Assembly (NCBI RefSeq): GCF_016900655.1
Contig: NZ_JACJKH010000005.1
Coordinates: forward strand, 83,673 to 147,672
Source: Drancourtella massiliensis
GTDB lineage: Bacteria > Bacillota > Clostridia > Lachnospirales > Lachnospiraceae
DNA: 64,000 bases
Reading direction: 5' to 3'
Numbering within the stretch: the stretch's first letter is position 1; every line of letters starts with the position of its first letter. The translations under genes and the position numbers were made by a program. This document shows positions 8,761 through 16,774 of this stretch, one piece after another. Below the pieces are notes generated by a model. That model did not search any database. It saw only the letters and a program-made list of their open reading frames with translations, and had not been told where the DNA came from.

Positions 8761-10617
8761 TTATTCTGTTTTTGTGATATTCAGATATGGAAATGCTTCT
8801 TCCATAATATCTGCTGCAAGGCCCGTTGCGAGATAACTTGCTGCCTGCTGCGCAAGATTCGGTTCGTCCACAATTACGTAGATCATGACCTCCGGATTTT
8901 CCTGCGGCGCATAGCCGATAAAGGAGTTCAGATTCTTTCCTTCACTTCTTGGCAGTTTTTCCGCTGTTCCCGTCTTTCCACCAATTGCATATCCTTCTAC
9001 CTGGGCCGATGTTCCGCTTCCTTCCTGCACAACTCCATACATGTAGTCTTTCAGAATGTCACAGGTCTCCTGAGAAACCGTTTTTCTCGCCAGTACCGGT
9101 GTTTTTGTCTCCACTACATCTCCGTTGGCATTGCGGATCTCTTTGACAAGATACGGCTCATAATAGTTCCCGCCATTGATCAGTGAACAAAATCCGGCCG
9201 CAAGCTGTGTCATTGTCACATTAAAGTTCTGACCAAACGAGTTGGTTCCAAGGTCAATCGGCTGCATGTTGTCAGCCGAATAAAGAAGATTTGATGTATC
9301 TCCCTCTCCCGGAAGATCAATTCCGGTATATTCTCCAAACCCGAACAGATGCTGGTACCGGCAGAAATCGTCCGCACCAAGCACTTCAGCAATCTGCATC
9401 ATACCAACATTGCATGAATTTTCCAAAACCTGCTTTAATGTTTCCGTCCCATGTCCGTTTGTTGCAATACAGGAAACCGGATTTGCCACTCCCTCATAGG
9501 AATAAGAACCGGTACAGACATACGTTTCATTTCCTGTCAGTTTTCCCGTCTCAAATCCTGCCGCCATGGTAAATGGTTTCATTGTAGATCCCGGCTCAAA
9601 CGTGTCACTGACACAGAAGTTTCTCCAGAGCGCATTCAGAGTATCCAGACGTTCCTCATCCGTCATTGCCTCCTGCTCCTCCGTGGTATAGTACTCTGAC
9701 AGATCCCTTGGATTATTCAGATCAAAATTCGGGTAACTCGCCTCAGCCAGAATGGCTCCCGTATTCGGATCCATGACGATGACGGCTGTATTTTTTGTCC
9801 CTTCTCCTTCATGGTCATTGTCCCGCAGACGCTCGTTCAATGCGAGAATATGTTTTTCGACGATCGCCTGGAGATTGGCGTCAATTGTTGTAACAATCGA
9901 ATTGCCGTCCGTCGGGCTCTGTATTACACTTTCCGAACTTGATCCGGATGACAGATATCCGGTCCTCTTTCCGTCCGTTCCGTTTAATTCGCTGTTATAA
10001 TATGCCTCCAGCCCGATCGTCCCAACATTTCCGGATGAGGTAAATCCGATCACATCGCTTGCCAGCGTTCCATAAGGATAAGTTCTTACATACGAATCTT
10101 CCAGTGTCACACACACAATATCGGCATTCTGATCCATCTGGCTCTGAAAGTCTCTTCCTGTCTCATAATCCACATTGGATTTCAGTATGACATATCTGCT
10201 GTCCGCCTGATCCTGCAGAATCTCCCGGAGCTCCGGCTCATCCAGTCCAAATGCACTTACAAGTGCCTCCACTGTAGCATTGATCCGTTTGTTCTGATAT
10301 GTCGTTTTTGTTTCCAGAAGCCCTGCCACATCCAGAATCACATTGTAGGAGCGTTCACTTGTCGCAAGCGCCGTACCATTCGTATCCAGAATATCACCCC
10401 GTTTAAACGGGATCGTCTGACTTCCGCTTCGCATCTGGCTCATCACCTGTTTTTGGTATTCGTCTCCTTTTGTGAGATTTAAAGCCGCTGCCCTGCCTGT
10501 CAAAAAAACAAAAGCCAGTACGATTGCCGTAAACACTCCTACCAGCTTTATCTTCATTTTCTTTGGAAATTTTTTTGGAAAATGTCGGAATTCATTTCTT
10601 TTTTTTCTTTTTATCAT
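8761..10617 (-). CDS. pbpB: Class B penicillin-binding protein, septal transpeptidase (FtsI/PbpB)
   Basis: Septal cross-linking enzyme paired with FtsW. It has 618 residues: a basic cytoplasmic tail (RKKRNEFRHFPKKFPKK), a membrane segment at about 24-44, a dimerisation domain with FKRGDILDTNGTALATS, then the transpeptidase domain with EPGSTMKPFT, ENSCNVGMM and GGKTGTAEKLPRS. All three active-site motifs are canonical. It lies immediately after ftsL, the usual site of ftsI/pbpB. The ATG at 10617 has AAGGGG upstream. No PASTA domains are seen. Confidence 0.93.
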   Translation of the reverse strand: MIKRKKRNEFRHFPKKFPKKMKIKLVGVFTAIVLAFVFLTGRAAALNLTKGDEYQKQVMSQMRSGSQTIPFKRGDILDTNGTALATSERSYNVILDVAGLLETKTTYQNKRINATVEALVSAFGLDEPELREILQDQADSRYVILKSNVDYETGRDFQSQMDQNADIVCVTLEDSYVRTYPYGTLASDVIGFTSSGNVGTIGLEAYYNSELNGTDGKRTGYLSSGSSSESVIQSPTDGNSIVTTIDANLQAIVEKHILALNERLRDNDHEGEGTKNTAVIVMDPNTGAILAEASYPNFDLNNPRDLSEYYTTEEQEAMTDEERLDTLNALWRNFCVSDTFEPGSTMKPFTMAAGFETGKLTGNETYVCTGSYSYEGVANPVSCIATNGHGTETLKQVLENSCNVGMMQIAEVLGADDFCRYQHLFGFGEYTGIDLPGEGDTSNLLYSADNMQPIDLGTNSFGQNFNVTMTQLAAGFCSLINGGNYYEPYLVKEIRNANGDVVETKTPVLARKTVSQETCDILKDYMYGVVQEGSGTSAQVEGYAIGGKTGTAEKLPRSEGKNLNSFIGYAPQENPEVMIYVIVDEPNLAQQAASYLATGLAADIMEEAFPYLNITKTE

Positions 10618-10641
10618 GTAATTCCCCTTGTCAATATGCTG

Positions 10642-11133
10642 TTATTTATCCGATGCTTCCCCATCCTCCGGAATACTTTCATACTGTCTGATTTCATGAG
10701 TGCCTGCACTCTGATATTTCACGATCTGAGACGAATCCGCGTAGACCATTCCAAGTTCTTCAGCCCTTTCCCGGATTTCCTCCAGATTGACAGAGTTGGC
10801 AATATAGTTGTATTCCGATGTATTTTTTTCTTTCAGGCTGGTGATTTCCGTGCGAAGGCTTTCAATCTTTCTTGTCTGCTTATCCAGATCCGCCCGGACT
10901 CCCACATAATGGAAACAGACAAATAATGCCGCTGCCACTGCCCCGGCCAGAAATGTCACATATCCAAAGCCGAGTTTCATCGCTCTGCGCTGATTTTTCC
11001 TTGTCTGAGGACTCACCTGCTTTTCTTCTTCGTAACCATCTGTATTCTGCTCCGCCTGTGTCTGTCTGACCCGGACAAGATTATCATACATATAGATGTC
11101 ATTTCCCTGTTTTCTTTTCTTTCCTGCTGCCAT
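10642..11133 (-). CDS. ftsL: FtsL-like septum formation protein
   Basis: Small bitopic divisome protein of 163 residues. A charged cytoplasmic N-terminus of about 50 residues precedes a membrane segment (about 55-76, FGYVTFLAGAVAAALFVCFH). A heptad-rich coiled coil follows (DKQTRKIESLRTEITSLKEK), then the NLEEIRERAEELGM motif common to FtsL/DivIC. It links the septal PBP to FtsQ. Primary sequence is poorly conserved in this family. The call rests on topology, coiled coil and the slot between rsmH and pbpB. Confidence 0.9.
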   Translation of the reverse strand: MAAGKKRKQGNDIYMYDNLVRVRQTQAEQNTDGYEEEKQVSPQTRKNQRRAMKLGFGYVTFLAGAVAAALFVCFHYVGVRADLDKQTRKIESLRTEITSLKEKNTSEYNYIANSVNLEEIRERAEELGMVYADSSQIVKYQSAGTHEIRQYESIPEDGEASDK

Positions 11134-11180
11134 ACACGTTCCTTCTTTCTGTGTCTGGTATTTCCGTATTTCATCCCGTA

Positions 11181-12116
11181 TCAGACATGTTCAAAAATAC
11201 GGAGCTTTGCACTTTTTGATCTGCTGTTTTCCTCGGTTTCTGTTTCCCCCGGAAGGATCGGCTTTCTGGTGATGACCTTTCCTTTTGACTTCTTCCCGCA
11301 TACACATACCGGAAAATGACTTGGACATGTACACGGATTTTCATTCCGTCGGAATGCTTCCTTTACAATCCGGTCTTCCAGTGAGTGGAAAGTGATAATA
11401 CAGATCCTTCCTCCTGAATTTAATAAATCAATCATCTCATCCAAAGATTCCTTCAAAACTGTCAGTTCCTGATTCAGCTCAATCCGGATCGCCTGAAACG
11501 TCCTCTTGGCCGGATGTCCTGACATCTTCTGAAACTTCATTGGAATCGATGCTTTTATAATCTCTGTAAGCTCGCCAGTGGTTGTAATAGGACCTTTTTC
11601 CCTCGCCTGAACAATATGCTTTGCAATATTCTTCGCAAATTTGTCTTCTCCATAGTCCCGGATAATCCGAAAAAGGTCCATCTCACTGTATCCATTGACA
11701 ATATCGGCAGCCGTCTTTGTCTGCCTCGTATCCATCCGCATATCGAGCGGTGCATCTTTTGTGTATGAGAATCCACGCTCTGCCGTATCCAGCTGGTAGG
11801 ACGATACGCCCAGATCGAGGACAATCCCATCCACCTTGTCAATGCCTAATTCCCGGAGCCGCAGCTTCATATCACAATAATTGCTCCTTACTATTGTAAC
11901 CTTCTCCCCGAAACTGCGAAGCCTGATTCCTGCCGCTTCAATTGCGGCGGCATCCTGGTCTATTCCGATAAAACTCCCCTTGTCGTTTAACCGCTTACAC
12001 ACTTCAAAAGCATGTCCGCCTCCACCAAGCGTTCCATCTACGTAAATGCCGTCTGGCTTGATGTTCAGACCATTTACGACCTCTTCCAACAATACTGATT
12101 TGTGTTCAAATGCCAT
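11181..12116 (-). CDS. rsmH: 16S rRNA (cytosine(1402)-N(4))-methyltransferase RsmH
   Basis: SAM-dependent methyltransferase of the ribosomal P site, also called MraW. The N-terminus has [10 protein letters not shown] and [14 protein letters not shown], the SAM-binding motif I. Further on are [15 protein letters not shown], the RGFSY turn, [18 protein letters not shown] and [15 protein letters not shown]. The start at 12116 has GGAGGAG at good spacing and gives 311 residues, equal to the B. subtilis protein. The upstream ATG at 12134 has no site. It is second in the dcw operon, 24 bases after mraZ. Confidence 0.97.
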   Translation of the reverse strand: MAFEHKSVLLEEVVNGLNIKPDGIYVDGTLGGGGHAFEVCKRLNDKGSFIGIDQDAAAIEAAGIRLRSFGEKVTIVRSNYCDMKLRLRELGIDKVDGIVLDLGVSSYQLDTAERGFSYTKDAPLDMRMDTRQTKTAADIVNGYSEMDLFRIIRDYGEDKFAKNIAKHIVQAREKGPITTTGELTEIIKASIPMKFQKMSGHPAKRTFQAIRIELNQELTVLKESLDEMIDLLNSGGRICIITFHSLEDRIVKEAFRRNENPCTCPSHFPVCVCGKKSKGKVITRKPILPGETETEENSRSKSAKLRIFEHV

Positions 12117-12140
12117 GGCGTTCTCCTCCATCATATGATC

Positions 12141-12578
12141 TTAAATACTAAGGCCCAGATCTTCCATGTCACTTGCGATATCATCGATATCCGCTTCCAC
12201 TTCTTCACTATGTGCATCCCAGGCTTTCTTGTCCCAGATTTCAATCTTGTCAAGGACACCTGCCAGAACTACTTCCTTTTCCAGTCCGGCATATGCTCTC
12301 AGGGCAGAAGAGATAAGTACTCGACCTTGTTTGTCAAGTTCACCATCGACAGCGCTTCCAAGAAAGAAACGTTTGAAGTCTCTGGCTTTTTTGTTTGTAA
12401 GTGGTAATTCCCGGAGTTTTTCCTCAAAGGCACTCCATTCGTCGTCCGGATACACAAATAAACAGCCGTCCATTCCCTTTGTTATCACGAAATGTTCTCC
12501 CAGACTTTCGCGAAACTTGGAAGGGATGATCAGGCGGCCTTTTGCATCAATACTATGATTGAATTCTCCGTTCAACAT
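12141..12578 (-). CDS. mraZ: Transcriptional regulator MraZ
   Basis: Ring-forming DNA-binding protein that represses the division cluster. The start at 12578 gives MLNGEFNHSIDAKGRLIIP, the standard MraZ beginning, with GAAGGTG upstream, and 145 residues. Two AbrB-like halves are seen, each with a DxxGR motif: DAKGRLIIPSKFRE and DKQGRVLISSALR. The frame open to 12671 reads through the operator and is not translated. It heads the operon and is followed at once by rsmH. The direct-repeat operator lies 36-90 bases upstream, so autoregulation is expected. Confidence 0.97.
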   Translation of the reverse strand: MLNGEFNHSIDAKGRLIIPSKFRESLGEHFVITKGMDGCLFVYPDDEWSAFEEKLRELPLTNKKARDFKRFFLGSAVDGELDKQGRVLISSALRAYAGLEKEVVLAGVLDKIEIWDKKAWDAHSEEVEADIDDIASDMEDLGLSI

Positions 12579-12613
12579 ACAATCACCTTCTTCCAAAATG
12601 GGGATGGCCTCCA

Positions 12614-12668
12614 CCATTTTGTACCACTTCTCTCCACTTTCTACCACTTGAAACCATTGTAAACCACA
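12614..12668 (-). promoter_or_regulatory. MraZ operator: six direct repeats at exact 10-bp spacing
   Basis: On the minus strand, GTGG or ATGG motifs recur every 10 bp (plus-strand complements at 12614, 12624, 12634, 12644, 12654 and 12664). The best form is AAGTGG. Known MraZ boxes are GTGG-like repeats with this same one-turn spacing. The upstream two overlap the promoter -10, and the others lie in the untranslated leader. Confidence 0.9.
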
Positions 12669-12684
12669 CACCCTGCTTTTTCAA
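12656..12684 (-). promoter_or_regulatory. Promoter of the dcw operon (mraZ)
   Basis: Minus-strand -35 TTGAAA (12684-12679), a 17-bp spacer and -10 TACAAT (12661-12656). The MraZ repeats cover the -10 and run downstream of it, so bound MraZ would block initiation. The predicted leader before the mraZ ATG is about 70 nt. Confidence 0.85.
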
Positions 12685-12763
12685 GTGTTTTTTCCAAAAT
12701 GATTCTTAATAATTTCTTACAGGTTTTCACGTCTGTTAAGAGTCCTGCGGGCTTTTCCCGGAA

Positions 12764-12797
12764 CAAAATAAAAGACAGTATGGATGAAACCATACTG
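12764..12797 (-). terminator. Terminator after the small membrane protein gene
   Basis: CAGTATGG (12776-12783) and CCATACTG (12790-12797) form a tight stem with a 6-nt loop. On the minus strand this is followed by TCTTTTATTTT. It separates the upstream gene at 12825-13076 from the mraZ promoter. Confidence 0.8.
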
Positions 12798-12824
12798 CCT
12801 TTTCGCCTTTCATTACATAGGATC

Positions 12825-13076
12825 TTATTCCGTTTCTTCTGTGCCGCTCAGGCCATTAAGATATTCCTCAAACGCGGAATAATCAGCTGTCACACTTGCT
12901 CTCGGTCTGCTCTCTTCAATCTTCTGATATCCGGAAAATCCGATCCAGACAACAATCAGTACAATAATCACTGCCGCCAGAGCCGTCTTCAGACGGAACA
13001 GAAGCTTTTTCTTTTTCTCTTCCTTTTTTCTTTTTTCCCTGTTATTTTTATAAGAATCTGCTTTTGTCAGGCTCAT
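12825..13076 (-). CDS. Small single-pass membrane protein, unknown function
   Basis: It has 83 residues from the ATG at 13076, which has AAAGGAG upstream. The frame open further to 13121 lacks a site. The N-terminal third is extremely basic and Lys-rich (KRKKEEKKKKLLFRLK). One membrane segment follows at about 33-52 (ALAAVIIVLIVVWIGFSGY), then a short acidic outer tail ending SGTEETE. I do not recognise a family. Size and topology recall small divisome or sporulation accessory proteins, and it lies next to the division cluster, but that is only position. Confidence 0.7.
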   Translation of the reverse strand: MSLTKADSYKNNREKRKKEEKKKKLLFRLKTALAAVIIVLIVVWIGFSGYQKIEESRPRASVTADYSAFEEYLNGLSGTEETE

Positions 13077-13183
13077 ATCTGTTACTCCTTTTGCACTCAA
13101 CTGGTATACATGATAACACATTCACCATGCAAATACAAGTTTTGAATCCTGATTTCACATTTCTTACACAATCTCCGTCTGCA

Positions 13184-14023
13184 TTATACGGCAATGATCA
13201 CGCCGCCATCATTGGCATACATACTGCTGACTCCTCTTGTATCGAGCACAATGACCTCTTTAAGCGGAATCCTCTTCTGGATCATTTCCTTTACAAGCTC
13301 TGCCCGTGCCGGACAGTTGCAATGCGCAATACCGAGAATCTTTTCCTCCGGTTGGACAATCTCCTCCACCACGCGGTCCACCATTTTAACAAGTGCTTTG
13401 TTAATGCCTCTGGCCTGCCCATGCTGGATAATGATGCCCTGCTTTGTCGCCCCCATAACGGGCTTGATATTCAGCACCGATGCCGCCAGCGCTTTCAATC
13501 CGGTGAGTCTTCCGTTTTTTCTGAGGGTTTCCAGTGACTCCAGAACAAAATACGTATTCTGTCCGTCGATGTATGTCTCTACCGCATCGATAACCTCCTG
13601 AAAGGTCATCCCCTGCTCTTCACATTCCATAATCTTTTTTGCTATCAGCGTCTCTCCTACCGATGCAGACCGTGAGTTAAATACATAGATGTCTTTTTCG
13701 CCATACTCTTCCAGGAACAGGTTCTTTCCCAGCACAGCACTGTTGTAAGAGCCGCTCAGCTCCGCGGAAAGTGTCACCACATAAACCCGTTCGGCTTCTC
13801 CCTGAAATGCTTTCATATAGGACTCCGGAGATGGACAGGATGACTTTGGACATTCACTGCATTTTGCTACCCGCTCCAGAAAATCCGCCTGATCAAATGT
13901 CTCATCATCTACGACAAGATGTCCTCCGACATTCAATATCAGCGGAGCTGTAAAAATCTTTCCCGAATTTTTCATCTCAGGTGTCAGTTCTCCGCAGCTG
14001 TCTACAATCACTTTATAACTCAT
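13184..14023 (-). CDS. DegV family fatty-acid-binding protein
   Basis: DegV/FakB family proteins bind a fatty acid and present it to a fatty acid kinase. It has 279 residues from the ATG at 14023 (GGGAGG upstream). Family marks are VDSCGELTPEM at the N-terminus, CPSPESYMKAF, VVTLSAELSGSYNSA, VFNSRSASVGETL, LRKNGRLTGLKA and the C-terminal region around HCNCPARAELV. No fakA kinase gene lies nearby, so the exact partner is unknown. Transcribed alone or with the small membrane protein downstream. Confidence 0.9.
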   Translation of the reverse strand: MSYKVIVDSCGELTPEMKNSGKIFTAPLILNVGGHLVVDDETFDQADFLERVAKCSECPKSSCPSPESYMKAFQGEAERVYVVTLSAELSGSYNSAVLGKNLFLEEYGEKDIYVFNSRSASVGETLIAKKIMECEEQGMTFQEVIDAVETYIDGQNTYFVLESLETLRKNGRLTGLKALAASVLNIKPVMGATKQGIIIQHGQARGINKALVKMVDRVVEEIVQPEEKILGIAHCNCPARAELVKEMIQKRIPLKEVIVLDTRGVSSMYANDGGVIIAV

Positions 14024-14129
14024 TTTTATTCCTCCCACATTCCATGGTGTGATTTTTGCGTCTATAATATGTAGTTTTCAATACTACTTTATTTATCATA
14101 ACACAAACCTGTGGGAAAGAAAAGATATT

Positions 14130-15317
14130 TTATCTGCGTATTTTAATTTTTCCCGATACATTCAGGACAATCCCCATTTCAATCATCAAAAACAACGCCG
14201 AAGTTCCTCCGTAACTGATAAACGGAAGCGTGATGCCGGTCGTTGGAATCACATTCAGAACAACAGCGACATTCAGAATAACCTGAATCGCGATGTGCGC
14301 GAACACCCCAGTCACAATAAGAGATCCGTATAGATCCGGCGCATTCTGTGCAATAAACATCAGCCGGTAAAGAAGCATGCCAAACAATACCAGAACGACA
14401 ATCAGGCCGAAGACTCCCAGTTCCTCGCAGATGATGGAAAGAATCATATCATTCTGCGGCTCCGGAATGACCATTTTCTGGGCGCTGTTTCCAAGACCTT
14501 TTCCAAAAAAGCCTCCGCTTCCGATTGCCAGAAGTCCCTGCATCGTCTGAAATGCTCCGCTCTGGGCATACTTTTCAGGATCTACCCAGGAAAGGATTCT
14601 CTGAAGCCGGAAATTGCCGCTGGACTCCAGAAGTCTTCCAAGGATCTGGCCTGCAATCAGCCCCCCGATTACAATTACAAAAAAAGCAATCGCAATTTTC
14701 TTCGTCCTTGGATATGTTACAAAAAAGATGACTGCTGCAATTCCAAATACGATAACCGCAGTACTCAGATTCTCCGTCAGGACGAATACACCTGCTGCGG
14801 CAAGTCCTCCATACAGAAATATCCTGAACGCCCCTTTTTTCGTATAAGCCTCTTTTTCAAGAGAGCATATGATATAAGGGATAAACAAAATCACGGCGAT
14901 TTTGGTCACCTCGGACGGCTGCAGCTGCTGCCTGAAAGGAAGCTGAATCCATCTTCTCGCCCCGTTTGCCTCAATTCCCAGCGGTGTCTGAACAAGCGCC
15001 ATCAAAATAAAGGAAATCACATAAAGAGCCTTGGCGTATCTCGCATAAAGATGATAGTCAATCTTTGTCACCACGTACATCACGACAAGTCCCAGAGCGC
15101 TGATCATCAGCTGTCTTCTGAAATAGTACGTACCGTCCCCGTCATAGTCAATCTGCGCCGAATAATAGCTTGTACTATAAAGCATAATCAGTCCAAAACA
15201 AAGAAGAAAGATCAGCACAGCTACGAGCCCGTAATCAAAATAGGAATATTCTACTTTACCTGTCATTTTCTTCTGGCGTATCATTCGTTTTCTTTTTAGT
15301 CTTTGACGTTGATCCAT
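14130..15317 (-). CDS. SEDS-family protein (FtsW/RodA/SpoVE type), second copy in the window
   Basis: Peptidoglycan polymerase of the SEDS family, 395 residues from the ATG at 15317 (GGAG at nine bases; the ATG at 15323 is too close). The long basic N-terminus KRKRMIRQKK is followed by about ten membrane segments. Signatures are RRWIQLPFRQQLQPSEVTK, IGSGGFFGKGLGNS and TTGITLPFISYGGTSA. It is clearly a paralogue of the cluster ftsW and shares long stretches such as the PQNDMI and CEELG motifs. Being outside the dcw operon and next to the cotJ genes makes a RodA or SpoVE role possible, but sequence does not settle it. Confidence 0.9.
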   Translation of the reverse strand: MDQRQRLKRKRMIRQKKMTGKVEYSYFDYGLVAVLIFLLCFGLIMLYSTSYYSAQIDYDGDGTYYFRRQLMISALGLVVMYVVTKIDYHLYARYAKALYVISFILMALVQTPLGIEANGARRWIQLPFRQQLQPSEVTKIAVILFIPYIICSLEKEAYTKKGAFRIFLYGGLAAAGVFVLTENLSTAVIVFGIAAVIFFVTYPRTKKIAIAFFVIVIGGLIAGQILGRLLESSGNFRLQRILSWVDPEKYAQSGAFQTMQGLLAIGSGGFFGKGLGNSAQKMVIPEPQNDMILSIICEELGVFGLIVVLVLFGMLLYRLMFIAQNAPDLYGSLIVTGVFAHIAIQVILNVAVVLNVIPTTGITLPFISYGGTSALFLMIEMGIVLNVSGKIKIRR

Positions 15318-15364
15318 ATCCATTCACTCCATATTTTTCATTTATACTGCCCCGATGATTTCTT

Positions 15365-15393
15365 ATTATATCCGTATTGACGCGGAAAAACAA
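15365..15393 (-). promoter_or_regulatory. Probable promoter of the second SEDS gene
   Basis: Minus-strand -35 TTGTTT (15393-15388), a 17-bp spacer and a perfect -10 TATAAT (15370-15365), about 48 bases before the ATG. It is back to back with the cotJ promoter on the other strand. Confidence 0.55.
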
Positions 15394-15413
15394 CCTTCTC
15401 CCGGAAATGAATT

Positions 15414-15442
15414 GTAACTTTCACTTTGTTTTCCCATATGAT
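15414..15442 (+). promoter_or_regulatory. Putative sigma-E promoter of the cotJ operon
   Basis: GTAACTT at 15414-15420 resembles the sigma-E -35 (5 of 7). A 14-bp spacer is followed by CATATGAT at 15435-15442, close to the sigma-E -10 CATACAAT. The cotJ operon of B. subtilis is sigma-E dependent, so the fit is expected. Start about 7-8 bases downstream would leave a short leader before cotJA. Confidence 0.6.
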
Positions 15443-15475
15443 AATCTTAGAAAAAAGATTGAAAGGAGTTTCAGA

Positions 15476-15712
15476 ATGCAGAATTATTATCAGCGCCCTC
15501 CGTTCCGCCAGCCTTATAAGAATCAGGATCACACGGGAAAGAGCATCTGCGGCGCGAAAGAAAATCTGAAAAAAGAGTTTCCTGTTGCAATGGCTTATGT
15601 CCCGTGGCAGCGCTATATGGAACCTTACCCGGTTTGCAGGGCCTTTATACGGGGGACTATTTTCGAGGAGCTCGACAAACCGTTTCTTGGCAAAGGAGGC
15701 TGCTGTTCATGA
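15476..15712 (+). CDS. cotJA: Spore coat-associated protein CotJA
   Basis: Small spore coat protein of 78 residues. The ATG at 15476 has AAAGGAG upstream. The central core VAMAYVPWQRYMEPYPVC and the C-terminal GTIFEELDKPFLGKGGC match the CotJA family, whose hallmark is MAYVPWQ followed by GTIFPELDKPF. It is the first gene of the plus-strand cotJ operon, overlaps cotJB by four bases (ATGA), and stands behind a sigma-E-like promoter. Expected site of action is the mother cell, in the inner coat with CotJC. Confidence 0.93.
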   Translation: MQNYYQRPPFRQPYKNQDHTGKSICGAKENLKKEFPVAMAYVPWQRYMEPYPVCRAFIRGTIFEELDKPFLGKGGCCS

Positions 15713-15978
15713 AAAACTTTCCTTCACGAAAAGAGCTTTTAAACCATATTAACACTGTCAGCTTTGCTGTAAATGACATTCAGCTGTATCTCGACACACA
15801 TCCGGATGACGAAGAAGCACTCGCCTTTTTTCACAAATATAAAGAGCAGCGTATCAAGGCGCTGGAAGAATATGCAGCATGTTATGGTCCTCTCACCATT
15901 GACAGTACGGACGAATCATGCGGGGACCGCTGGAACTGGATCAACGAACCATGGCCATGGCAGGAAGGAGGATGCTGA
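15709..15978 (+). CDS. cotJB: Spore coat protein CotJB
   Basis: It has 89 residues. LLNHINTVSFAVNDIQLYLDTHPDD, then YKEQRIKALEEYAACYGPLT and a C-terminus ending WINEPWPWQEGGC are typical of CotJB. The ATG at 15709 overlaps the cotJA stop. GGAGG for it lies inside the end of cotJA (GGAGGCTGC). Only three bases separate it from cotJC, so the three cotJ genes are one transcript. Confidence 0.94.
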   Translation: MKNFPSRKELLNHINTVSFAVNDIQLYLDTHPDDEEALAFFHKYKEQRIKALEEYAACYGPLTIDSTDESCGDRWNWINEPWPWQEGGC

Positions 15979-15981
15979 TTT

Positions 15982-16269
15982 ATGTGGAATTATGAAAAAC
16001 GTCTTCAGTTTCCGGTAAAAATTTCAAAACCGGATCCAAAAGCGGCCCAGATTATCATCAGTCAGTTCGGAGGCCCTGACGGAGAGCTTGCAGCATCCAT
16101 GCGCTACCTCTCTCAACGGTATACCATGCCTTACAAAGAGGTTACCGGAATTCTGACCGATATCGGGACCGAAGAATCCGCTCCGATTTCTTATTTCTTT
16201 TTTGTCTTTCTTTGTCTTTTTCCGTCTAAAAATGTCGTATTTATATTTCCCGGCTTTTCTATATTATAA
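15982..16269 (+). CDS. cotJC: CotJC, 5' part of a split gene (interrupted after residue 65)
   Basis: N-terminal part of the manganese-catalase-like spore coat protein CotJC. Residues 1-65 read MWNYEKRLQFPVKISKPD through GGPDGELAASMRYLSQRY (Glu35 is a metal ligand) to LTDIGTEE, all family-like. From 16177 the reading frame enters inserted DNA and runs 30 hydrophobic, unrelated residues to a stop at 16269. GGAGGATGC ends just before the start. The missing remainder of the protein is found intact and in frame 1.6 kb downstream, at 17762-18184. In the integrated state this fragment cannot be an active catalase because it ends inside the EExxH motif. Confidence 0.92.
   Translation: MWNYEKRLQFPVKISKPDPKAAQIIISQFGGPDGELAASMRYLSQRYTMPYKEVTGILTDIGTEESAPISYFFFVFLCLFPSKNVVFIFPGFSIL
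16160..16185 (+). other. Left attachment site of the cotJC element
   Basis: Gene-side half ATATCGGGACC, core GAAGAA (16171-16176), element-side half TCCGCTCCG. Flanks agree with the right site at CGG, C and CGC around the core, but identity outside GAAGAA is low, as expected for attL and attR of a serine recombinase. Confidence 0.8.
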
Positions 16270-16313
16270 TAGAACATTATGGTGTTGTCTCAGATGTAAG
16301 AGAAAGGAGAATC

Positions 16314-16649
16314 ATGGAAAATCTTTCGCAGCTGATTCACAGGCTGGGTATCAATGCCACTTACCGCGGGTATCACTACCTCTACAGAGCAGTCATTCTT
16401 GCCCTGTCCAATGAAGAGTATCTTCTTTCCATCACAAAAAAGCTGTATCTTGATATCGCTTCTTATTATCATACTCCGGTAAGTAATGTAGAACGAAACC
16501 TCCGTACAGTAATCACGATTTGCTGGGAACGTGGAAACAGAGAGTTTTTAAGTCAGATTGCATCCTATCCTCTTGGCTTTAAACCTTCTGCCGGAGAATT
16601 CATTGATATCCTTGTTGCTTATTGCCAGGAACATAACATCAGACATTGA
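16314..16649 (+). CDS. Free-standing Spo0A C-terminal-type DNA-binding domain protein
   Basis: It has 111 residues. LIHRLGINATYRGYHYLYRA corresponds to the start of the Spo0A effector domain, and TPVSNVERNLRTVITICWER to its recognition helices. Length equals the effector domain alone; there is no receiver domain, so phosphorylation cannot control it in the usual way. The ATG at 16314 has AAAGGAG upstream. A TATAAT at 16265-16270 and a 0A-like TGTCGTA at 16233-16239 precede it. It lies wholly inside the cotJC element, upstream of the recombinase. It may time recombinase expression, act as a directionality factor, or bind 0A boxes. These roles are inference. Confidence 0.85.
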   Translation: MENLSQLIHRLGINATYRGYHYLYRAVILALSNEEYLLSITKKLYLDIASYYHTPVSNVERNLRTVITICWERGNREFLSQIASYPLGFKPSAGEFIDILVAYCQEHNIRH

Positions 16650-16774
16650 TCCGGTTACATATTGTTCATGCTTTTTTCAAATCAGAAACATATTTTTTTC
16701 ATATTCTTCCTGTATATTAAAACACATAGAAAGCAAAACCTTTCTAAGTAAACAATTTTCTTTTTCATAATTCA

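Noticed and set aside
12600..12670. Short regular repeats as a CRISPR array
   Set aside because: Period is 10 bp with only a GTGG/ATGG core and no spacers; it fits the MraZ operator.
13184..13953. Several plus-strand frames over the DegV gene
   Set aside because: They are shadows without ribosome sites; the minus-strand DegV protein has full family motifs.
15982..16269. cotJC as an ordinary truncated pseudogene
   Set aside because: The missing part is intact and in frame at 17762-18184, with a matching core at both joints; a split gene explains it better.
16233..16270. Confident sigma-E or sigma-K promoter for the genes inside the cotJC element
   Set aside because: TATAAT and a 0A-like TGTCGTA are present, but no good -35 at proper spacing and no clear sigma-E pair before the recombinase; kept only as a remark.
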